DNA from: Bradysia coprophila
Taxonomy: Eukaryota; Arthropoda; Insecta; Diptera; Sciaridae
NCBI RefSeq assembly: GCF_014529535.1
Contig: NW_023503555.1
Span: 4,092,001-4,156,000 of the forward strand
Reading direction: 5' to 3'
DNA length: 64,000 bases
Shown here in pieces: positions 36,401 to 48,400 of this stretch. The stretch's first letter is position 1, and each line of letters opens with the position of its first letter. Below the pieces are notes generated by a model. It worked only from the letters and a program-made list of their open reading frames with translations. It made no database searches and had not been told where the DNA came from. The position numbers and the translations under genes were made by a program.

Positions 36401-39400
36401 CTTAAATGTAAGATGCTGTCAAATCGGTTGATTGATTCCATCTGAAAAAAAGCCATCGGGGATATTCGGAACAGATTCCAATGAAAGCTTTTGCAAGCAC
36501 CCAAACCATTCGGATCAACATTGGCAGACAAGTCAAGCTCACAAAAACTCTTTAGAGATAGAGCCCCAAGTCTGCCGTGGTACGTCAAACACCGTCTCGT
36601 ATATGTGTCTTTACTGTTTCAAAGCTTTCAAAATCTTTAGGCTTTTGTACGTAAATAAATAAAACTACTGGCTGGAGCACAACTTCTCCGTAAACCATTT
36701 TCTCATGTAGCTCAGCATTTCTCTAAGCGTATCGCCACATAGAAAATGTGTGAGATCGTTGGAATCCGAAATCGATCTATTCCAACTGTCAAAGTGACGT
36801 TTGAAACGTCAAACCAAACCAAATATGCAAAGTAGTCGCAATGTTGCTGATTTTCTTTAAATCTATTTCAAAAATAGAATCGAAGATGAGTGAAGTTTCG
36901 ACATATATTTCAGTTTGACGTTTAAAACGTCATTTTGACGTATGCAAAAGATACACTTTTGATCTTAAAATTCCCGCTTCTTGCCACTGCTTTCAACCGC
37001 AGCGCCATCTAGGCATAATTTTACTGTTTCAATTTACAATTCGACTATTCAATAATATTGTCACCACAGCAGACTATGGCAAAAGTGTCAAAGAGATCAA
37101 TCTTACGTACTAGACATATACCTCACATACATGTACACATCTGACGAATCATAAGCGGAATGAAAATTAAATTGTCAAACTCCATGACAAAATATGCTAA
37201 CGGATGTGGTAAGTGTTCACCTTGTAGATTGATTTTCGTGCTTCATCAAACACTTACAAGGCATTTGCTTAAGAGATTGTGCCGACAGCACTCTCCGCAC
37301 TTAATACCATGCTGACAAATCACTCGGACTGACATTAGAATTTATGAACGTTTATCTCTAATTACCTCAACAATTCAAAATCGAAAAGTGTCAGACGGAA
37401 TTTATTTCGTTCATAAATTAATAGCTTCCGGAACGGAGCACATTTTCACTTTTTTTCTTCTATCTGGGTACAATCATTCCATTTTTTATATTCTCAGAGA
37501 AAAGCGACAAAAAAATTTAAAAGAAATGAAATTAAATGTCTATATAATACACCTAGCCATGACCTAGCACAGTAGCAGAAAACCAAAAGTGACAAACCCA
37601 AAACAAACGCTTGATTATTTCTTATGTAAAGTAGAGTAAATAATCACGAAAGCGTACTTTACCATGTAATTTTCTATTTTTACGCCTCTTCAAGGTCATG
37701 TCGTTAGTGTAGATATTACTATATTTGACGTATGCAGTATTCTACTACTACGCTAGGTGCTTTGGTGTTGGCTTTGGCTTTATGTAAGAGAAGAGTTGTT
37801 AGCAGTAGCATTTCTCTTACTTTTGTCGATACTGTCGTTAACAGATGACTGCATGCTGCAGCTATTTATATTTAAGTAAATATACAAACCTTTGGTAAAC
37901 ATGCATAACATATGAGTGTCAGCGCGAGGAAAATGCATGAAATAGTCAAGCCGATAGCATAATATGTGAACTTAGTCTGCGGATACGGTGAGAAGCAGAC
38001 GAAGGTGTGTATCTGGAAATAAGTAAAATGGAAGGCGGTTAAGGTTAGTTAATCCTCGCTTCGAAAAAACTTATAATTTTTCTTGAAAGTTTACAAGTAG
38101 AGTCTCATGGTCAAAGTTTGTCACTGTTCCTGACACCAAGCATTGCAATTTCCGAGGAAATTTCACAACTAGAGCTACAATAGAAATCCCTTCAGACAAC
38201 TACCCGAGTACATAGCCCCTTAGAATTTTTTCGATAATTACTTGTAGCTCAGCTGATTGGCAGTTTTATTGACTACGTTTACTTACATCAACAGTTCCAG
38301 TATCTAAAAACTCCACACAGTATTCATCATTCGAAAATGGCTTCTCAAAATGATTAACGTGCAGGGAGCCATCAACATGGCTAATGTAATGAGCGTCATC
38401 CGGTTCATCGTTCAACTTGTATTTGTTGCACGTTTGAGTGTTTATTAGCCCATAAACTGGAAAGAAATTATTTTTGTTAATGGAAAATCGTTTTCGCGAT
38501 ATAATTGAAAAGAAAGCAGGAATGTGATCTTTACATAAACAACAGAATAGCATGCATTTAATCACTGTCCGAACAATTTGAAATTGCTGGGTGAGATTTA
38601 TTTTCAAACATAAATTTCGGCTGTTTGGCTGAATCATTTTCATTTCCAATCAATTAATCATCAGTTTTTCGCGCGAATTTCAGCGAGTAACCGAATTTTT
38701 TCGCCGGCGAACAAATGATCGATCCCAATTAGCGTTCTCCCGGTTGTGTTTATTTTAATTTTAAATTAATATTTCAGCAATTAATCCAACTTTTCTTTAT
38801 TTTTATTGAACGATGGAAGGTTTATTTGAATGATGAGGACCTTATGTTCAGGTCTCGGTTCAGGTAATGTAGAAAAAAAAATCGAACGCAAAAAATTAAT
38901 GGGATTCTTACAGTCGAAGAGTCGTTTATTTTTGTATGCAAAATTTATTTTATTCTAGTTTGATTGAATGAGACACCATTGGGTGTGGAGTGATGATATT
39001 TTATGGCTACTGAAAAAGAGAATAATAAGTGGACGTGGTGATGGAGGAGATTTTTTGGATGGTAATATTCCAGCGTTATTTAGTTTTGGGTGAGCGGTAT
39101 AAATAACTCGGTTTACCAATATTTTCATCGAATTGGTAAAAGGAGAAATTCTATTGGTAAAACCAAAAATTCCGTCGCTGGAATATATTTTCCCAAAATT
39201 TATCAATCGAAAATCTCGGAAATATATAGGTCAATTGGAGGTAAATTTCTGCGGTGGCAGTTCCATGTATTCTCCATTGTTCAGATTAAAATTCTCACTT
39301 ATCACAGTTTTGGATTTTTCGTCGATTGGCAGCAATAGTTTATACATCTACCTCACATTTACCTCATTATACACTTAGACTAATCATTCATAGACTGGTA

Positions 39401-42400
39401 TTTCATACAATAAAATGGGGTCCCGACACACACATTTCGTACAATTTTACGTAGAGTTTTTCACTAACAATTTGTAATTAAGGGAAATTGTGAATTGTGC
39501 ACTGTCAATTACGGATTATGTATTTAATGTCAGGACACATATTTTACGAAATTCTGTTCGGAATTTCCTGTCTAGGTATGATTAGTTTAAGCATACACCC
39601 TATTCTTGAACCGCTTCGCTAGTCTAAGAAATATGGTGAGACATGATTTACGGAACGATCCCTGTTATGTTTTGGTTCACTATTTTTGTAGAAAAAAGAG
39701 CAAATTTGGAACCAGACTGTAAATATCGCTGAAACGTTTTCATTCACCATTAGAATGTATAAACAAAAGTAAAGTAAATACCGGATCATCATTGCTTATT
39801 TGTAATGTAAATTTGTCATTTGTCGATGTGCTTTAGTCGAAATCTCTAGCTACATGTAGTCGGATATATAAAATACTAACGATGAATGATATACAACCTT
39901 AATAATTCGAAGAAAAAGTTGCATAGATTTTGAGTTTCGAGTATACAGAAAATGTTAAAGCGAAGTTGAGCCAGGTATCTTTGGAAAATTTTTATTTTAT
40001 CCCTCTATGGACGGCAACCATTCTATAATAATGTCTAAATCTCTTCCTACTGTCATTTAAAATGTTTTAGCAAATATTTTGCTATCTAAGAGAACAGAGA
40101 TTACTGACCAGCATTCAATTGTTGTAGTTAACAACAGAAGAGCTTTGTTGATGAGCTTCTAAACACCAACGACCATGTCGTAACTACTTATCTAATTTAA
40201 TAGAATCATGTACATAGTAATGGGATATTATATTCTACCGATAAATTAATTCAAAACTACCGATAAAAAATAATAAATGACCGATCAACACGGTACCGAT
40301 AAAAAATAATAAAGTACCGATAGCGAAATTCCCAAGTACCGATAAAAATATTCAAAACTACCCATAACTTTTTACCGATAAAAAGTACTAAAGTACCGAT
40401 AAACTGGTCGTCTTATCGATCATTTATCATTTTTTACGTGTTACGGCAGTTTCATTTTCATTTACATTGCCTAATCACGTAAAACATTGTACTTACGAGG
40501 TTCCAAGTTGTTATTTGACAAGTGGGGAATACAGCCCTCCCCTTCGGGTCATTCGGTAACACCCCACTTATCAAATACACAACTTGGAACCTCGGAAGTA
40601 ATATACTATTATCGGTAGTTTATTACTTTCCATCGGTAATTCATTATTTTCTATCGGTAATTTAATACTTTCTATCGATCATTAATTATTTTTTATTGGT
40701 AGTTCATTATTTTGTATCGGTAGTTCATCATTTTCTATCGGTACTTTAATTTTTTTTATCGGCAGTTTATAATAATTAATGTTAATGGTCAATTGTTGTT
40801 ATCGATTGGTCAAACATAAATTTTTAGTGCTCAAGATTTTTTAGACAATACGAAAAATAGAAAAAACAAAATAGAAAAAAATAACGGAAGTAATAATAGA
40901 GAAATGAAAACACAACAAAAACCAATTTATAAATGTCGTAAATGTCTTGAGGCTCCCCGTCCAGGCCCGAACTGGCCATACTGGGCGTTCGGGCGATTCC
41001 CGAAGGGCCTTTTGCCTCAGTCGGGCGAAGTCCGGTTCATTTCATTTTGTACACAAAAAATGAGTTCTGTACACAAAAAATGATTTTTATACAAAAAAAA
41101 AAATATTTTGTACACAAAAATGTTCATTTTGTACACAAGATTGTTTACATTGTACACAATAAATGTATTCTGTACATAAAATTGAATATTTTGTACATTT
41201 TCATTTTTTATTTTGTACCCAGAGACAGTTATATTGTACAGAAAAAATATTTTTCGTACACATAAGAAAAACACTTTGTACTCTAGTATTATTTATATTG
41301 TATTAGGTGTTCGCGTGGTTTCTTTTCCGCAACAAAGTAGTGAATGGAAAAAACTAATTTTTTATAACTAACGACAAAAATAACTAACACCTTTCTGACT
41401 TAAGCACAAACAATTGGAGTCAAAAATTACTAAATACACAAATTACTCCCGTACAAAAATAATATGAATTTTCGGATAAAACACGTAGACAATCTCCTGA
41501 ACATTCAAGGGGGATACTCCCCCCTTGACCCCCCTTTGCGGGGCTGCCGCCCCTCGACCCCGCTTTTTTTTTCCATTTTCTTCATGGCCTGCGGCGCTCA
41601 CTATTCCCTAAAAATAATAATAGTATTTAAATTGTTGATGCTGCACTTATTAGTATCAAGTGAATTCTGGTTACTCTATTCCATCGAATATAGTCGACCT
41701 TTTTTCGAATATAGTCGATATACTATCGAATATAGTCGATATATTCTCGAAAACTTTTGATATACTCGAAATAGTCGATATTCTCTGGAATATAGTCGAT
41801 ATATTCGAATATAGTTATTTTTGTCATTAGTTGTTTTGATACATTAGTTGATATGGCCTATAGTATTTTTTGTAGTTAGTTATAAAAAAATAGTTATTTC
41901 GACCGAACGCCGGTGAAAGAATAGGAAGTTTATGATTTGCACTGTATGTTCATATGGTTTTATTGTGTAAAAGGAAAATATTGAGACTTTGGTGCCACCT
42001 TGTGTAAAAGGAAAATATTGATTCTCTCTGTGTCGTATATCAACTTTCGAATGCTATTTACTTAAAGGTAAAATTCAATTTTCCCCTACATTCACTCTGT
42101 GGTGTGTTACTCTGTTAAAGGAAAATATTGAGACTTTGGTGCCACACTGTGTAAAAGGAAAATATTGAGACTTTGGTGCCACATTGTGTAAAAGGAAAAT
42201 ATTGATTCTCTCCGTGTCGTATATCAACTTTCGAATGTTATTCACTTAAAGGTAAAATCCAATTTTCCCCTACATTCACTCTGTGATGCGTTACTCTGTT
42301 AAAGGAAAATATTGAGACTTTGGTGCCACACTGTGTAAAAGGAAAATATTGAGACTTTGATGCCACATTGTGTAAAAGGAAAATATTGATTCTCTCCGTG

Positions 42401-45400
42401 TCGTATATCAACTTTCGAATGCTATTCACTTAAAGGTAAAATCCAATTTTCCCCTACATTCACTCTGTGGTGCGTTACTCTGTTAAAGGAATATATTGAG
42501 ACTTTGGTGCCACACTGTGTAAAAGGAAAATATTGAGACTTTGGTGCCACATTGTGTAAAAGGAAAATATTGAGACTTTGGTGCCACATTGTGTAAAAGG
42601 AAAATATTGATTCTCTCCGTGTCGTATATCAACTTTCGAATGCTATTCACTTAAAGGTAAAATCCAATTTTCCCCTACATTCACTCTGTGGTGCGTTACT
42701 CTGTTAAAGGAATATATTGAGACTTTGGTGCCACACTGTGTAAAAGTAAAATATTGAGACTTTGATGCCACATTGTGTAAAAGGAAAATATTGACTCTCT
42801 CCGTGTCGTATATCAACTTTCGAATGCTATTCACTTAAAGGTAAAATTATATTTTCCCCTACATTCACTCTGTGATGCGTTACTCTGTTAAAGGAAAATA
42901 TTGAGACTTTGGTGCCACATTGTGTAAAAGGAAAATATTGAGACTTTGATGCCACATTGTGTAAAAGGAAAATATTGATTCTCTCCGTGTCGTATATCAA
43001 CTTTCGAATGCTATTCACTTAAAGGTAAAATCATATTTTCCCCTACATTCACTCTGTGATGCGTTACTCTGTTAAAGGAAAATATTGAGACTTTGGTGCC
43101 ACATTGTGTAAAAGGAAAATATTGATTCTCTCCGTGTCGTATATCAACTTTCGAATGCTATTCACTTAAAGGTAAAATCCAATTTTCCCCTACATTCACT
43201 CTGTGGTGCGTTACTCTGTTAAAGGAATATATTGAGACTTTGGTGCCACACTGTGTAAAAGGAAAATATTGAGACTTTGATGCCTCATTGTGTAAAAGGA
43301 AAATATTGACTCTCTCTGTGTCGTATATCAACTTTCGAATGCTATTCACTTAAAGGTAAAATTATATTTTCCCCTACATTCACTCTGTGATGCGTTACTC
43401 TGTTAAAGGAAAATATTGAGACTTTGGTGCCACACTGTGTAAAAGGAAAATATTGAGACTTTGGTGCCACATTGTGTAAAAGGAAAATATTGATTCTCTC
43501 CGTGTCGTATATCAACTTTCGAATGCTATTTACTTAAAGGTAAAATTCAATTTTCCCCTACATTCACTCTGTGGTGCGTTACTCTGTTAAAGGAATATAT
43601 TCAGACTTTGGTGCCACACTGTGTAAAAGAAAAATATTGAGACTTTGGTGCCACATTGTGTAAAAGGAAAATATTGAGACTTTGGTGCCACATTGTGTAA
43701 AAGGAAAATATTGATTCTCTCCGTGTCGTATATCAACTTTTGAATGTTATTCACTTAAAGGTAAAATCCAATTTTCACCTACAATCACTCTGTGGTGCGT
43801 TACTCTGTTAAAGGAATATATTGAGATTGAGAATTTTGTGCCACACTGTGTATAAGGGATAATATCGAAAACTTTGGTGCCACATTGTGTATAAGGATTA
43901 TATTTATTCTTTCCGTGCCGTACATCTAGTTTCTTGTTCTTATGCTTGTGTACGAAATCTATTTTTTGTGTACAATATGTATTTATATGTGTATGAAAAA
44001 AAAAATTAGTGTACAGTATCACTCTTTCTTTGTACAATGTATTAATTCTTATGTACAAAATATTTATTTTTTGTATTAATATTTATTTGTTATGTACAAA
44101 ATTGACATTTTATGTACAAAACTAGGCCCCACCTCTTGGGTGGGTCAGGTCCCTTGACTGGCTATTTTTTTTCTATAATTCCAGCCTTAGTTTTCTAACC
44201 ATTTTTAAATGAGGTGGTGTTTTTGAGATCACAAAATTAAAGTCACATGAAACGGTGATATCTCTTTTATTAAGAAAACATCGGTCATCACATGCTTCAT
44301 TTTACTTATATTTATTTAATTTCCTGAAGAAACAAAAAGAGCTATGAGTTGAAGGTCCAGCGAGCGATGTCTTAGTTGAGTCTCCTATATGGGTAATTCC
44401 AGCTAATTTGTGACTGTTCGAAATATTTTCACCAATTGAAACGCGACTTCGGCAAACTTTTTTTTCCTTGAAAGCTGTTGACCAGACGCGTCGTTTAAGC
44501 CCCATATTACGTCGTTGGCCAAAAATCTCGGGGAGATACAACCATAAAAATGTATGCTTGTTTTCAGAAATTTTTTGAAAATTCTAGTTTATTTCACGAA
44601 ACCTGAACCGATTTCACTAAACTTTTTTTTTGCTGAAAGCTATTGACAAGACGCGTAGTTTGACACCAATATGAGGTTATTGTAAAATGCGGTCTCGGGG
44701 AGACATGACCAAAAAGTGTTTGTTTGTATTCGACATTCCGAGATATTCTCAATAAATCTCAAATGATTTTTGTAAATTTGTTTTCCTGTAGATGTGGACC
44801 ACATAATTCCACAATTGCTCCAAATGACACGAAATTAAATTTTTTGAAGATTTTTGGTTCATTCTGCTTCGAAGTAAGGTAAAATCACTTCGACCCAAAC
44901 GTTGCCGAAATTACATTTTTTCAAATAAAAACTGAAGATCGGTGTCATTCGAAAGCTACAGCATATGACTTCACGAGAAAAATAACTTTGAGCCAATCAG
45001 GTTAGTTGGGTGAGTAAAGTAGGTGACAACAGCTTCCCAGTGGTGATAAAAGTCATCCTCGAATTTTAACTCGTCGAGATTATCTCGAAAAATTTTGTAA
45101 CCATTTTTTTAAACGGTTTTGAGGCGAAACAACATTTTCTGTGGGGTAACAACCACCAATTGTGAAAAAAAATATTTCTGGCTATTTATGACCTCCGAAA
45201 AATATCACTTTTTTAGACATATCTCCCCCAAATTTTGGGTTACCATATTGGGCTTAAACTGCGCGTCTTGACCATAGCTTTCAGGGAAAAAAAGTTTACC
45301 GAAATCAGTTTTTATTTGGTGAAAATATTTCGAAAAGTCACAAACGTGTAACGCAACTAGCCGCCGACTTTTGCGATCACACAAGTCAGACTTCGCAGGC

Positions 45401-48400
45401 TAAAAATTCCAATTATTGTTGGTATGAAAGCACTATGTCTCCTAAGTATTAGAACATTTATAGACTGATTTGTTACCGCAAAACATAGCCAGCACAATTA
45501 ACTTTATGACTCACAGATAACGAAATTTGTAACGCAACTAACCATGGAATTACCCATATAGTCTACTAAAAGTGCTGAACAGGTGGCGCATTTCTTGCTT
45601 ACCTCTTGAAAAAAAAACTCATGTGAATTACGGCTCTGGCAAAATTCACACTCGTGCAAACACTTTAGGAACGAAAAATTTCTTTTAAGAACGCGATTTC
45701 ACGCAAAAATTGTCGTATATCGCAGATTACCAGTCCAATAAAGTCCAATGTTCGAATTTAACCACATGAATTACGATACTGGTCGAAAACACTTAATATT
45801 TTCGAATCTGCGATTTTCGAAGCCTCTGAGAATTACTCGAGTTATCGTGTTATCAAGCAAGCAAGATTGTTCTAGACTTCTAGATTGTTCGACCAGAAAT
45901 CCAGATTCACTTACTCGTCGAATAATTTTTTTTTCTGGAAATCCGTTGCAAAAATGTCGCGGTAACAAGTTGTGTTTACAATTATACTCCAACCTCACTA
46001 CTCCAATATTATCCATCTACGAACTTAAAATCGGGTAAAATTACTTAAGTTATCACGATAACAAGGAAAAGCGTCTGAGTATAATTTGGCGTATTTCCTG
46101 CCTACCTCTTGAAAAAATATAACTCGTGTGAATTACGGCCCTCGCTTCGCTCTGGCCACAAAGTTCACACTCGTTCAAACATTTTAGGAACGAAAAAAAT
46201 TCTTTTAAGAATACGGATTTCACGCAAAAATTGTCGTATATCCCAGATTACTAGTCCAATTAAATTCCAATGTTCGAGTTTAACCACATGAATTACGCTA
46301 CTGGTCGAAATTGATTTTTGAAGCCTCTGAGAATTACTCGAGCTATCGGTTTCTCAAGCAAGCAAGCAAAAACTCTTTTGGGAAGTACTTCTTAATTGTT
46401 AGACCAGAAATCCAGAATTTCACTACTCGTCAAATAAGAAATTTTTCTGGAAATCCGTTGCAAAAATGTCGTGGTAAACAAGTTATGTTTACAATTACTC
46501 CAAACTCACTACTTCAATATCATTCTCTGTCAATTAAAACAAAAAATTTGAAAATCGGGTAAAAATTACTCAAGTTATCGCGCGGTAACAAGAGAAAGCG
46601 TCTGTGTAGAATTTCTCCCATCTCGTTGTTCAAACATTATCCATCTGCAAACTCAGCCTCAAGATTTTCAATCTTCGTCGATTAAGACAAAATCTTTGAA
46701 AATCGGATAAGAATTATGGAAGTTATCGCTGTAACAAGGAATAAAATTCTCTTGAGAATTACTCCCATCTCATTATCCCAATATTGCCCATCTACGAACT
46801 TAACCTCAAGATTTTCATTCTCCGTCGATTAAAACCAAAATTTTGCAAATCGGTAAAGAATTACTCGAGTTATCGAGTCCACAAGTGTACGGACGTTTTC
46901 TGTATTTAACGTTTTTTGCCAATGTAGAACATTTTCAAAATATCAAAGTGAACTTAGCGTTACGGACATTTAAGGGTATTTTCTTTCATAAGACCCTGAC
47001 TTTCAGTCAAGGGAATAAACATTTTTGTGTACAATTAATTATTATTTTGTGTACAAATTATTGGTTTTTTTGTACGAGAATTTTTTTTTGTGTACAGTTA
47101 TTTTTTATTGTGTACAGATTTCATATTTTGTGTACAAATTAAATTAAACCGCGAAGTCCCAGCAGGGCTTTTTTAAATTTCAACCATTTAGTGTTCAAAC
47201 AAATGCAGCCCATTTTAGCGAACATATTGGAAATCCTACTGATTGGAAATCGAAAAAAAATTAACAGAAAGGCCTCAGTTGGAAAATTTTGATTGGAAAT
47301 CGAAAAAAATTAACAGAAAGGTCCTCAGTAGAAAAATTTCCATTGGAAATCGAAAAAAATTAACAGAAAGGCTCTCAGTAGAAAAATTTCCATTTGAAAT
47401 CGAAGAAAAGTCAACAGAATGGCCCCAGTAACGAACTACAAATAGAAAATAATGAACTACCGATAGAAATTAATAAACTATCGATAGAAAGTAATAAACT
47501 ACCGATGGAAAATGGAATTTGACCGATGAATAGTCGTAAAATTATTAATTTATCGGTGTTTTATCACTTTTTATCGGTAAAAAGTTATCGGTAGTTTTGA
47601 ATATTTTTATCGGTACTTGTGAATTTGTCTATCGATAATTTATTATTTTCTATCGGTACCGTATTTATCGGTCATTTATTATTTTTTATCTGTAGTTTTG
47701 AATTAATTTATCGGTCGTTTATTACTAAATCAGTAATTTCCTCGTTTAATGGTCCCTTCGGGTCGGGCTATAACGTTCCTACTCTTCAAAATTAAAATTT
47801 TTAGAACCACGAACGTAATATACTAATAAGCTCGGGTCGAGTCTAATTTAGGCCTGATTTAGTCTAATTTTCGACTAAATGACTGATGAAGTCCAATAGG
47901 ATCATGTAATCAATCAATGGATCCACTTCACACTATGTCAGGGCCTATTTTAAGGAAATTAAATTTCCAAAAATTCTCAAATTTTTCCATAACTTTTCGT
48001 CATTTCATCTAAAAACACAACAGATTGCATCGTAAATGTTGTTTTTACTGCCTTTTTAGTTGTTTTTACTGCCTTTTTAGTTGTTTTTCATGTCTTTGAT
48101 TTAACTGATTGCTTCGGAATGAGATTTAACAGAAAAAAAATTGGAAATTTTAAGAATTTTTGTGAAATTTGTGAAATTTTGGAAATTTTTGGAAATAAAA
48201 TTCCTTAAAATAGGCACTGCATTATGTCAGCAATGGTTCGATTAAACGATACTCTTACTCATCCTCCTGTACACCTGGTTGTATTCAGTTTTCATTTAAA
48301 TTTTATTGACTTTATCACCCCCAAAAGCGAGTTTGGCATCGCAGGGAAAATTTTTACTTTGTAGATAACGTTCCGTTATCAACGTAGCTTGCATTTTAAA

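Larger units (their letters stand above)
40237..47715. repeat. Composite 7.5 kb repeat-only element with ATCGGTA inverted ends
   Basis: The left arm (40237-40405) is a run of ACCGATAAA motifs. It is matched in order and spacing by the reverse complement at 47548-47715; shared blocks include AAAAGTTATSGGTAGTTTTG, TATTTTTATCGGTACTTG and TTTTGAATTAATTTATCGGT. Inside, a second inverted pair of TATCGGTAGTTCATTATTTT motifs lies at 40607-40775 and 47430-47517. The interior holds three TGTACA blocks, a TCGAATATAG block, a 147+37n satellite, an inverted element and a 50-bp tandem repeat. I find no protein-coding domain in it. It sits in intron 2 of the Methuselah-like gene. The outer limits are approximate, because no clear target duplication is visible. 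Confidence 0.6.

Noticed and set aside
42238-43349. Recurring 63-residue minus-strand frames as a tandem gene family
   Set aside because: They follow the satellite period exactly and result from the repeat; no start context or protein features.
41955-47430. CRISPR array
   Set aside because: The spacers are themselves repeats, unit sizes are 37, 50 and 147 bp, there are no cas genes, and the genome is eukaryotic.
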